64,000 nucleotides of DNA from Coturnix japonica (taxonomy: Eukaryota > Chordata > Aves > Galliformes > Phasianidae). A program made the position numbers and the translations under genes. The stretch is from the NCBI RefSeq assembly GCF_001577835.2, contig NC_029542.1, positions 4,261,060 to 4,325,059 of the forward strand, in the 5' to 3' direction. The notes beneath the pieces were generated by a model, which was not told where the DNA came from, ran no database searches, and saw only the letters and a program-made list of their open reading frames with translations. Positions 13,701 to 23,470 of the stretch are shown here, piece by piece (the first letter of the stretch is position 1; each line of letters opens with the position of its first letter).

Positions 13701-16700
13701 CGCCCGCACTGCTCTGCCTGGGGAGCTCGGTGGGCAGAGGGACCCCATTGGCCTCGGTTCGGGCTCACCCGCACTGCAGGCACAACCAGCCCAGCGCTGC
13801 TGCCTGGGGGTCCCACAGCTCCGGGGGGCTCATTCCTGCCCCGTCCCTGTGCACTGCCAAGCAGCCCCACACATGGCACAGCTGGGTGCTGAGCAGCCAA
13901 ACCTGTGGGCTCACAGTGTGTGGGTCTCAGTGACACAGACCTGGGGGCTGCACTCTGGTGTCCCCAGGAGGTTGGAGCCTCACGAGTGGCCATGTTGAGC
14001 CAAGGAGGTCCTTCAGCCCTCACCCTGGCTGGCACAGGTTGGCAACACAGTGGCTGCTCTGGGCTCAGGCCTGTGGGTGAGAGGGGGAGATGTGGGACAT
14101 GCTGAGGGGTCAGAAACCAGCCGGGTGTCAGCACTGCACACAGGGCAGGACTCACAGCACAGACGGGTCTGCATCTCTCCTGTCCCCAGCACCTCACCTG
14201 TGGCCCTGGGGAGCTGTGGGCAGCCCTGGTCCAGCTTCACTGATCAGCTCCACTGACTTCCAGCCGCCCCGTGCTTCCCACCCTGTGCTGGGAATTGGGG
14301 TCACCACGGTGCTGCCATCCTGGCCAGCATGTGCTGCAGCACTGAGCAGTAGCAAAAGCTGCTGGAGTGTGAGCTTCACTGCAGTGGGGCCGTGCAGCCC
14401 ACAGCAGTCACAGGCTCATCTGCGAGCACTGGGATGTGGCTGACAGCAGGACAGCATCTGGCACAGCCAGTATTGAGCCCAGCCAGTGCAGCACAGGGCA
14501 GGAGCTTTGCACTGTGTATCCGCACATGGCATGGAGCACAGCTGCTGTGCCCACACCATGGCCGTGCTGCACACCCGGTGCTGCTCCACACTCAGGCACA
14601 GCTCCATGTCTGCATCCCTGCCCACCTCCTCTGCTGTGACAGGGACCCCAAACAACGTTCAGAGCATCCCCGGAGCTCTGCGGGGTGCAATGGGGGCACA
14701 TTGTCCTGCAGCGTCTCCCGGGAGCTGCTGGGAACGTGGCATCCAGCGCAGCGCCCAGCCCGGCTGTTTTGCAACCGGTGCAGGCGGTTCCCGGCACGCC
14801 CGGCTGACAGCGATGGGAACGGGCCGGGACGGAACCACCGCGCTGCTCCCCGCCCGGCGCTGGGCAAGTCACGGCAGGGCAGCACGGCCCCGAAATGGGC
14901 TCCATGGGAGTGCGGATGGAGCCCCCCCCCAACCAGCCCTCGGGGGTCCGCTGTGCAGCCCCCGCCCCAGGCTGCGAGGCAATGGGCTCAGCGTGGGGCC
15001 ACGGCTTGAGCTGAAGCTGCTGCTGGTTAGGATGCAGCTGGGGTCTGAAAAACAAAGGTTGAGATCCACATGGAGCCCGTCCTGGAGCAGGGCAATGCAG
15101 TGCACAGGCAGGGTCAGCACGCTGTGGTGCTGCTGGCCATGGGGAGCAGCCGACCTCAGCCCCATGGGCTTCACCCAAACCTGCTGCCACCTCAGGGGGG
15201 TCCTGGTGAGACTTGTCATGGGGCTGAGAGTTGTGGAAAGGCAGCAGTTTGTCTTGGTGTGTCTGTCCGGGGCAGCCTGTTGGCAGAGCTGTGACCATGG
15301 CAGACGTGCTGCTCAGGGTGACAGCAATCCCCAACTGGGGCCTGATACAGGCAGCAGCTCCAGTGCCAGCAGAAGGGCAGCAGGAGATGTGGGGCCTGCA
15401 GGGATGGCAGCGTTCTGCAGGCAGACGGGCACTTTGCTCACGGATTTCCCCCAGCCCAAAGCAGGGCCGGTATCGGGGCTTTGGCCAACCTGCACACAGC
15501 CCATGAAAGTTCCCTGTTTCCCTTCCAGGCCGGCTCAGATGAGGGCCCCGTGGGACGGGCAGAGCATGTGGCTGCTGTTGTACCCCTGAGCCCGGAGCAC
15601 ACAAGGGACAGAGCAGCGGGACTGGCAGCACCGGGACCACGCTGCCCCCACGGACCGGGCCCGGGGAGCACGAGGCGCTGGGTGCCGCTCCCCTCGGCCG
15701 GGCCGGGCGGTGGCTGCGTTGTGTAAGCGGCCGGTCCCCGCGGCGCTGGGCTGTGCCGGGACGGGGCTGTGCCCGGACGGGGCTGTGTTGAAGGCGCTGG
15801 CCGGCGGCCCATGTTTGTCCCTCGGGGAGTTGCTGCGTGTAGGCAGCGCCGAGCAGGGAGCGGCCGTTCCTGCACACACCTCGTGGGTTTTGCCTCGTAA
15901 GGGAAACGCGAAATGGGGCACGGCGGGTGCTGAGCAAAGGGCTTCGGCTGCATCGCCCCGTCCCTCAGCTCAGTCAGCAGAGCGGGGCTGTGGCTCTGCC
16001 TGGCACTGCCAGCTCTGCTGCTGCCATTCCTGCTGCTCACACCAACGGCAGCCCCGGTCCTCCCAGCGCCTTATTCCCATTTAACTGCATGACCTCTGAG
16101 GTCCCTTCTGATCCAAGCTGTTCTATAACAGTGTGGGGTGCAGTGCTGTGCAGGCTGCAGGGCAGCTCCTGGCTGAAAGGGGCTCTGCCTCAGGCCCCAC
16201 TGTGCACAGCAGCTGAGCACGGGGCACCCACACCAAGGGCCTCACTGTCCTGCCCTGAGCACTGGAGATACCCCGTGAGTGTGCACCCAGGACAGGGCCC
16301 AGACCCAGCTGTTGTAAGGCACCAACTTCCCATGGCTGGGAGCTGCCCAGGGCTGGGCCCAGCTCACATCTCCCCATGACCTCTCCCTGGCATACAGTGG
16401 GGAGCACTGTGCTCCCAGCCCCACTGTCTCTGCTCCCCAGGAGACGTGCTACAGCCCTGCTGCCAGAGTCCCACTGTGCTCCTCTGCCTCAGCCCCAGCC
16501 CAGCTGCACCCCACTGGGATCCGGCTGTGAGCAGCCCTGGCAGCTCAGCCCCTTCTCACAGCACCTCTTTACCATCCTTCAGCCACAGTGTGACCCTGGT
16601 GTGCCAGCAGCAGGACAGCGGGCACACCTGGCAGCAGTGCCCATGCTGACATGTGGGAATGGGGCTGAGAAATGCTGAGCAGAGCAGTCCCTGATGCGCT

Positions 16701-18200
16701 GGCACAGCTCTGAGTCAGCCCTGTGCCTCTGTCGGGAGGCTGAGCATGAGAACCCGCCCAGCCCCCTGTCCTGCGCCCTGAGCTGCCTTAATGCCGTGCC
16801 TCAGCCTCTCCATAGGAGAAAACACTTTGGCCTCATTCCCCATCACTGCTCAGAACCGTCCTGTGGTGTGAGCAATGTGTGTGAACCTCACCCAGGGGGG
16901 TCTGAACCATCCTACAGCCCCAAGGAGTAATGCAGGGCATGGACGGGATGGAAAGGGATTCAGTCTGCTTTTCTATGGCAAACCCAGAGCACGATGCAGC
17001 CCCAATTGTAGGCAGGGGGATAATGCATGATGTACAAGCACAGTTTGGAGCTGCCACCCCCACCCACAGGAGCTCCCAATTCCCTTCCCCATGGCACGGC
17101 CATGGCCATGTGTCCTTGCACAAGGAGGAGCTGCACGGCCCCCATTGCTGCAGTGACTGCCAGGCAGCACAGAGCTGAGCCTGCTCCTGCTTGCAGCTCA
17201 GCAGCTCTCCCAGCCAGCCCCGTGCTCAGAGCTCTCCTGGCACCTCGTGGAGAGTGGAGGTTTCACAGCTGGGGATGACAAGGCTGAGCAGTGCAGGAGG
17301 AAGGCTGCAGCCCAGGGCAGGGCAGGACCCGAGGGAGCAGAGCCTGCCCTCAGCCCCACGCTGCAGGACACCATGACAGCAGCACAGCACGGCACTGCTG
17401 GGGGAGGCAGGAGCTGAGGGTGAAGCAGATGCAGCACAAGGCAGGATGGGACACATTGCTGTGCCTGGGGACACAGAGCCGGGAGCTCCCCATCACATCC
17501 CTGTTACTGTGCCTCCATCCCAGCCCTGAGCTCGGGCGGGCAGAGATCAGCAGCATCGCTCCGTGTTTTTCCAGGGTCTGCCACCTTTGGGCATTGCCAG
17601 GACTGCCCACATGAAGGATGCCAACCTCCAGGGCTCCCTGCACGGCCTCTGCCCCAATGCTGTGCTCAGCGCTGCCGTGCTGTGGTGCGGTCCAGGAGCA
17701 CATTTATTACTGGTGCTGCTTTGACCGATGGGATCGAACAGCAGAGATGCGGCTGATGCTGACTCCGGTCCGTGCGGTCACAACGAGGCTGCGGGATGTC
17801 GGAGGAGAAAAGCTGGTTTCTAGGAACGTGCTGCGGGGACGGAGCAGCATCGCCACCCCGTGGGCAGCGCGGGGCCCGCAGACACCGCTCGGATGGAGCC
17901 CGGCCGGGGGATGCTCCATGTTGGCGGAACATTGAGCAGGAATGGAGCGGTGAGAAGCGCCGTGTGATGGTTGGAGGCGGATGTGGAGCAAGGTCACGTT
18001 TAATGGCAATTTTAGCCAGTGCTGCAGCCCATAATGACACGGAGAAGGGGCAGATGCTTCAGGAACCAGAGACACACTGACATTAGCTGAGCAGCAGCTC
18101 CGAGCAGCACAGCTCTGAACATGCAGCTTATCAGCACCCAGGGGTGTTTCAGCTCCATATGGGCCCATGGTCCTGTATGGGATGTGCTGCTCTGTGCCCC
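13700..18200. other. intergenic, no gene recognised
   Basis: GC-rich spacer, CpG-dense again at about 14.8-15.8 kb. Very long open frames occur (for example about 500 codons on the minus strand at 14.4-15.9 kb) but have arbitrary composition, with no domain or splice pattern. One AP-1 motif lies at 16711-16717. A CR1 tail lies near 16.1 kb. Confidence 0.45.
16083..16132 (+). mobile_element. CR1-like LINE 3' tail fragment
   Basis: TGCATGACCTCTGAGGTCCC followed by TTCTGATCCAAGCTGTTCTATAAC resembles the CR1 3' end (GACCTTTGAGGTCCCTTCCAACC...TTCTATGATTC). About 50 bases survive and the target-site tail repeats are gone, so it is an old remnant. Confidence 0.55.
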
Positions 18201-18212
18201 ATCAGAGCCCTG

Positions 18213-18264
18213 TTATCACATCAGAGCACTGTTATCACTGTTATCACTGTTATCACTGTTATCA
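18213..18264 (-). repeat. five TGATAA (GATA-type) motifs, four in a 9-bp tandem array
   Basis: TTATCA (TGATAA on the minus strand) occurs at 18213-18218, 18232-18237, 18241-18246, 18250-18255 and 18259-18264. The last four are spaced exactly 9 bases apart as repeats of TGTTATCAC. The array is about 400 bases upstream of the EIF1 TATA box. It may be only a microsatellite, or a homotypic GATA-factor site cluster. Confidence 0.7.
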
Positions 18265-18396
18265 CATCACAGCTGGATGTGATGCTGTGCACTGTGTAAC
18301 CGCTCTGTGCCGCATTGCACTGAGCAGCCCGGCTGCAGCCGCTCTCAGAACACAGACCCGGTTCCGTTCCGTGTTGTGCCGTTACACCCGCCGTTC

Positions 18397-18422
18397 GGTT
18401 CCGTTCCGTTCCGTTCCGTTCT
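18397..18422 (+). repeat. (TTCCG)n pentanucleotide repeat
   Basis: About five tandem copies of TTCCG upstream of EIF1. Each unit holds an ETS-like core (GGAA on the minus strand). A second array of the same unit lies in the NT5C3B promoter region at 61506-61538. Confidence 0.75.
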
Positions 18423-18472
18423 GTGTCCCCCCGTCCCAGAGCTGCCCGAGGCCCCCCGAGCCACCCCCGCTC

Positions 18473-18663
18473 TGCGCATGCGCCAAACCGCGTGCCACCG
18501 CCCCCCCCCTTTCGCGAGGCTTCGAACTGCGCATGCGTGCGGCTCCCGTCGTGCCAGTCGGGGCGCGGCCGCGTTCGGCCGTACGTCGTGACGCCCCGGC
18601 GGGCCGGCCAATCACCGCGCTCGTTTCCCGTGCGTGCTGACGTCACGCGGGGGAGGTATATAA
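18473..18663 (+). promoter_or_regulatory. EIF1 promoter: NRF1-like sites, CCAAT, CRE, TATA
   Basis: Ordered elements upstream of EIF1: palindromic TGCGCATGCGC (NRF1-type) at 18473-18483, a second partial copy near 18528, CCAAT at about 18608-18612, a full CRE palindrome TGACGTCA at 18638-18645, and TATATAA at 18657-18663. The spacing suits a strong housekeeping promoter with a start near 18690. The whole region is CpG-rich. Another TGACGTCA lies inside intron 1 at 18931-18938. Confidence 0.8.
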
Positions 18664-18822
18664 GCGGGCGGTGCCGGTCCCGCCCCCGTGACAGCGTCCT
18701 CAGCCGCCGCCGCGAGAGCATCCTCCGTCTCAGCCGCTCGCGCCGCCGCCACCACCCGCCGCGCCGCCGCCTCCGCCGCCGCCCGCCGCCGCCGCCTCGC
18801 CCAGGGAAGGGAATCGTATCGT

Positions 18823-20094
18823 ATGTCCGCTATCCAGAACCTCCAACCCTTCGGTGAGGCCTTTGTGCGCCGCTGGGCCCGGCGGCCCCTCCCTGCGGCG
18901 GCCCCGCCCCGTGGCGCAGCTCGGGCCGCGTGACGTCACACGGGGGGGAGGGGGCGGGGCAGGGCGGTGATTGGCGGGCGGGACGACCAATGGAGGCGGC
19001 GGACGGTGACGGGCGCGGAAGGGCCAATGGGACGCGGCGGGGCGGGCCGGCGCTGACGCTGTGTCCCCGCAGACCCCTTTGCTGATGCAAGTAAGGGTGA
19101 TGACCTGCTGCCTGCCGGCACTGAGGATTACATTCATATAAGGATCCAACAGCGAAACGGAAGAAAGACTCTAACCACTGTCCAGGGAATTGCAGATGAT
19201 TATGACAAGAAGAAACTTGTGAAGGCGTTCAAGAAGGTGGGGGGGGGCAGTGGGACACAGGGGGGGTGGGTGGGATGGGGGCAGTGGGGGGCTATAGGGG
19301 CTATAGGGGGCTATGGGGGCTATAGGGGGATATAGGGGGCTATAGGGGGGCTATAGGGGGCTATGGGGCCTATAGGGGGGCTATAGGAGGCTATGGGGGC
19401 TATGGGGGCTATAGGAGGGCTATAGAGGGCTATAAGAGGGCTATGGGGGCTATAGGGGGGCTATAGGGTGGGATGGGGGCAGTGGGGGGCTATAAGAGGG
19501 CTCTGGGGGCTATAGGGGGGCTATAGGGCTATATGGGGGCTATAGGGGCTATAGGAGGGCTATGGGGCTATAGGGCTATAGGGGGCTATAGGGTGGGATG
19601 GGGGCAGTGGGGGGCTACAGGAGGGCTATGGGGGCTATAGGGGGGCAGGGGCAGCAGTCCCAGCTGATCCTCCTCCTTTCCCCAGAAATTTGCCTGCAAT
19701 GGAACTGTGATCGAACACCCCGAGTATGGAGAAGTGATCCAGCTGCAGGGCGACCAGCGCAAGAACATCTGCCAGTTCCTCGTCGAGGTAAGAGCTGCAT
19801 TGCTGAACTAAGCACTGTAATAACAGGGCAGAGCCTCATGTTGTACAATAGAGCAGTAGAGAGAAGACGCTGCTCCTGTTCTTGCTAAAACATTTGCTCA
19901 CATTGTCCTGTGGGATTTTGCAGCCTTGTTTTTGTTCCACGCTGTGGGACAAAGCAGGATCTTGGCAGTGCTGTGGTGCAGACGGTGCATGGATGGACAC
20001 AGAGGTTTGTGTGCTGTGAGCTGCTATAAAGTGCGTTTTTTTCTTGCAGATTGGACTGGCCAAAGACGACCAGCTGAAAGTCCATGGGTTTTAA
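18823..20094 (+). CDS. EIF1: eukaryotic translation initiation factor 1
   Basis: Small factor on the 40S subunit that enforces start-codon fidelity during scanning. Exons: 18823-18853, 19073-19236, 19686-19787, 20050-20094, giving 113 residues, the normal length. It starts MSAIQNLQPFDPFADASKGD and ends DDQLKVHGF; the SUI1 fold spans roughly residues 30-105 (IRIQQRNGRKTLTTVQGI, then GTVIEHPEYGEVIQLQGDQR). Splice sites are all GT-AG and phases close. The ATG sits in a poor context (C at -3, T at +4); this is conserved in vertebrate EIF1 and underlies autoregulation, since high eIF1 suppresses initiation at its own start. Intron 2 is filled by a G-rich tandem array. Two polyadenylation signals follow. 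Identification is secure. Confidence 0.98.
19260..19645 (+). repeat. GGGGGCTATA minisatellite in EIF1 intron 2
   Basis: About 380 bases of imperfect tandem units of roughly 8-12 bases (GGGGGCTATAG, GGGGCTATG and variants), interrupted by about three copies of GGTGGGATGGGGGCAGT. It fills nearly the whole intron between exons 2 and 3. The sense strand, and so the pre-mRNA, has repeated runs of 4-6 G and could form G-quadruplexes. Confidence 0.9.
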
Positions 20095-20246
20095 GTGCCC
20101 GTGGGCCACCGGAGCTTTATGCAAGAAGATTTCCTTACAATGAGATTCCCATCTGTCCCTTGTCATAAGTTTAAAACCAGTCGGTTTGTGTAATGTAACA
20201 TTCTTGGGTCCACTGTTCAGTCTGGACGAGTGTAATTCAGTGATGT

Positions 20247-20252
20247 AATAAA
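20247..20252 (+). other. EIF1 proximal polyadenylation signal
   Basis: AATAAA 153 bases after the EIF1 stop codon, giving a short 3' UTR. Confidence 0.8.
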
Positions 20253-20759
20253 CTGACAAGAGCCCATGCTATCTCGTCTTGCTGTCCCTCATTTAACAGA
20301 GGTCATTTGGGCCTTTAGCTTCAGGCTGGACGATGCCACAAGTGCCCCCAGCTGCTCCCACTGAGCCCAGGGACTGCCCCCATCTCTTCCCTTCTATTCC
20401 TTCTGCTTTCCATGGGCAGTGACCGTGGCCCTGCAGGGAGCTGCTGAGCTGCAGGACCCTGTAGGTTGTCATTCCTGGTGGTAGAGGGATGTGGGGGAGC
20501 TGAGCAGGAGCTGTGTCCTTAATGCTGGATGGCTGCAGCCCTGGCAGCTGCTGGTGTCACACAAATGAGCTGCTGTACCTGAAGGAACTGGGTTAAACTT
20601 CTGACAAGGGATCGACTTTGGATTAATGTAACCAGTATCATTGTAAATAGAGCTGCAGAGCTTACGTGTTACCAGCGGCTGCTGCCTGATGCCCTGTGAA
20701 GTAACAGATCTTTGGTTTCATTTTTAATGTTTTCTGTAATGTATTTAAAGTCTTATTTA

Positions 20760-20765
20760 AATAAA
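20760..20765 (+). other. EIF1 distal polyadenylation signal
   Basis: AATAAA in an AT-rich context about 665 bases after the stop, following T-rich sequence typical of a vertebrate 3' UTR. It would give a longer EIF1 transcript. Confidence 0.65.
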
Positions 20766-20789
20766 AATGGTTTTGAAAAGTGGTGGCTT

Positions 20790-22200
20790 GGTGGGTTCAG
20801 TTGCATTTTGAGGGCAGAGCTCTTTGTTATGGCAGTGGCCGTGTGCCTGTGTGAGCTCTGCTGGGCCGGGCAGCACAGTGTGGTGTGACCCAGCACAGGA
20901 AGGGGAACACAGAGCAATGTTGGTGCTGTGCTTCCTCATCCATGGCCAAAGCTGAAGTAAACAGCCCATGGGCAGAGGCTGAATCACTCTGTCACTGGGC
21001 TGGACTGTCCCAGCCCCTGCACCATGTCCTGTGTGGTTTGTGGGGTTGGTGCTGCTGCTTCTAAAGGCTGCTTGAGGGTTGGCAGCCCTCAAAATACGAG
21101 CTTTGTTCATCAGCTTGCTGCTGTGGGAGGCTCTGACTTCCAGCCTGGTTTCCATTCAGCTCACCTTGCTGCCCTGTACTTCCCTGTGAGACTTTGCTCC
21201 CGGAAAGCAGTTTGCTGCAGTAGCTGCTTCTCAGCCATCAGCAGAGGTACCAGCACCGCTCAGAGCTGCCTGCACTGAGGGGCATCCAATGGTCCCTGCA
21301 TTGGGTGCAGGTGCAGCCCCACATCACAGCCCCACAGAGCAAGGGCTGCAGGGAGCAACTGAGCAGCCATCACAGCACCCATCACAGCAGCCATCACAGC
21401 ACCCATCACAGCAGCCATCACAGCACCCATCACAGCAGCCATCACAGCAGCCATCACAGCACGGCTCATTTGGCCCAGATTGAGCCATTAAAAGCCCAAA
21501 ACGACAAAACAATTTGTTTGTTCTTTGTAAAAATCGCTCCCCAGTGGGAAGCATCGATCAGCGGAGGAGCGGGGCTGGCTGCATCCTGCCCATCCAAAGC
21601 CCATTTGTTTGGGGTTTATCTGAGGCGTGGTGCCCTTTGCAAACACGGCCAGGGCTGGGGCAGATGTTGGTGCGTCACCGGTGCGTCCTCTGTCAAAGGG
21701 AAATGTTCCCAAACACGCACGGGATGAGCTCAATACCGGAGGAACTGTGGCTCGGTGAGATAACAGCAGCCCCGTGCTGCCCCACTGATAGCAAGGGGGG
21801 GGAGCAGCCCACGAGCACCGCGGTGTGGGGGTGTGCGGAGCTACAGCCTGCTGTGTAATACAGCTCTGCCTCGTAGCTGTGTGCAGCCACATACACATAT
21901 ATATGATGACCTGTGTGCCTACATCTGCCTCTGTGTACGACCAAGTGTGCACACACGAACACACAGTCCATACGTGTGTTTGTGTCCAGCATCACAGTGT
22001 GAAGGGGCCCTGCAGCCTCTGAGCGCCCCATAGACCCCCATGTTGTGGTGCAGGGCACAGAGCTGTGGGGCAGCTCAGGATGGAGTTGGTGTGTGTGTGT
22101 GTGTGTGTATGTGTATGGCTGTCTGTGTGTATGGATGGATGGATGCACACTGTGTGTGTATGGATGAGTGCACCTATGGATAGATGTGTGTATGTGTGCG
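20790..22200. other. EIF1-GAST intergenic region
   Basis: No gene recognised. It holds the 12-bp minisatellite at 21367-21463 and microsatellite-rich sequence from about 22.08 kb. The remainder is unremarkable. Confidence 0.5.
21367..21463 (+). repeat. 12-bp minisatellite CCATCACAGCAC/G
   Basis: About eight nearly perfect units alternating between CCATCACAGCAC and CCATCACAGCAG. This near-perfect array suggests recent expansion. It lies in the EIF1-GAST spacer with no gene nearby on either strand. Confidence 0.9.
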
Positions 22201-22214
22201 TGCAGATACACGGA

Positions 22215-22247
<33 letters not shown>
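22088..22247 (+). repeat. TG microsatellites upstream of GAST
   Basis: TG runs at about 22088-22108 and 22217-22247, with TGGA units between, about 100-300 bases upstream of the first gastrin exon. These are length-variable and potentially Z-DNA forming. Confidence 0.85.
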
Positions 22248-22248
<1 letters not shown>

Positions 22249-22535
22249 GACGTTGCGTCCAGCCCCGCGTATCCCGGTGCCCCGAACACGCCGCGGTCGG
22301 AGCCGCCCCGGGGCGGAGCGCAGCGCCGGGACCTTCAAAAGTGCGGCCGGATCGTGGGGAGCAGCGCGGAGCCCCCGGAGGAGCAACGTGAGGTGAGAAG
22401 GGGAATGGAAGGGGACGGGAGGGACGTGGGGAGCCCCTGGGAGGGGTGACGGGGCGCTGGGCACGAGCACGTTGCTGCCCATCCCTCGCCCCACGTTGCG
22501 GGCTGCAGCCCCGCGCTCCGCTTCCCTCCGCAGCC

Positions 22536-22932
22536 ATGAAGACGAACGTGTTTCTCGGCCTCGTCCTCTGCGTGGCGGTGACCGGCTGCCTGTGCCGGCC
22601 GGCAGCGAAGGCCCCGGGGGGCTCCCACCGCCCCCCCAACAGCCTGACCCGGCGGGATTGGCCCGAACCCCCGACCCAGGAGCAGCAGCAGCAGCGCCTC
22701 ATGTCCCGCTTCCTGCCCCACGTCTTCGCAGGTACCGCAGCTCCCGATTCCGACCCACCCCGACCCCGGCCCCGGCCGGTTCTGACCCCGTCCCTCCACC
22801 TCCGCAGAGCTGAGCGACCGCAAAGGCTTCGTGCAGGGGAACGGGGGGATGGAGGCCCTGCACGAGCACTTCTACCCCGACTGGATGGACTTCGGCCGCC
22901 GCAGCACCGAGGATGCAGCTGATGCTGCGTAG
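22536..22932 (+). CDS. GAST: gastrin precursor
   Basis: Peptide hormone of antral G cells, acting on CCK-type receptors to drive acid secretion. Coding exons 22536-22731 and 22808-22932 give 106 residues. The coding start follows an acceptor at 22532-22533, and a likely 5' noncoding exon ends at 22392 (AG|GTGAGA). It shows a signal peptide (MKTNVFLGLVLCVAVTG), a propeptide, then after an arginine the avian gastrin beginning FLPHVFAELSDRKGF and ending HFYPDWMDF. GRR follows as amide donor and dibasic cleavage site, then an acidic tail. The tyrosine is seventh from the amidated Phe, as in CCK, with Pro after it, which is the avian gastrin signature. Compared with the chicken peptide as I recall it, GAV and HDH are replaced by GGM and HEH. 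A polyadenylation signal lies at 22975-22980. Secure. Confidence 0.97.
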
Positions 22933-22974
22933 CTCCACGCGGAGCCCCCGCACTCAGCGCAGCTCTGGTCCCGC

Positions 22975-22980
22975 AATAAA
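22975..22980 (+). other. GAST polyadenylation signal
   Basis: AATAAA 43 bases after the stop. The transcript end (about 23000) lies only about 60 bases from the converging HAP1 3' end. Confidence 0.85.
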
Positions 22981-23075
22981 GCTTTGGCACTCCCAGCTCT
23001 GCTGCTTTGACCCGTCCTTGAGGTTGCGGCTGCGGGGGGAGCACAGCACACAGCGCACGGCATCAGGTGCTCGCG

Positions 23076-23081
23076 TTTATT
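23076..23081 (-). other. HAP1 polyadenylation signal
   Basis: AATAAA on the minus strand, about 390 bases downstream of the HAP1 stop codon at 23471-23473. Confidence 0.75.
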
Positions 23082-23470
23082 CCACAGGGTTGGGGCACAG
23101 CTGCAGGCAGCCCCGCTACATCGACTGGTGGGCAGAAAAGTCTAAAAAACACCGCTTAGAAACGGTCCTGGTCCCGGCCGTGGGGGCTCAGCCCGGCACG
23201 TGAAGCCCCACGGGGCAGCAGCTCTTCTCCATTGCGGGAGCCGCCGGTTGTGCCGCCCGCAGCGGGGCTGGGGGGCTCAGGGAAGGGGCTGCCGAGCTCC
23301 GTGTGCCCCCCGTTTAGGGAGGGGGGGGCTGGTTCTGCCGCTGGGATGAAGCCCCGTGTGCGGCTGCCGGGCTCTGCGCTGCCCCAGGGCGGGGATGCAG
23401 TGAAGGGATCCCAGCGCTGGAGATGAAGGGAGCGGGGGGCTCCGTTCCGTCCCTCCGCTGCGCTGTGCCC

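Noticed and set aside
14408-15937. 509-codon open frame on the minus strand
   Set aside because: GC-rich sequence has few stops. The translation is Pro/Ala/Cys/Gly-rich with no domain, splice context or promoter, and competing frames of similar length overlap it.
21992-23044. 350-codon minus-strand frame over GAST
   Set aside because: It is antisense to the real gastrin exons, and part of it translates TG microsatellite sequence.
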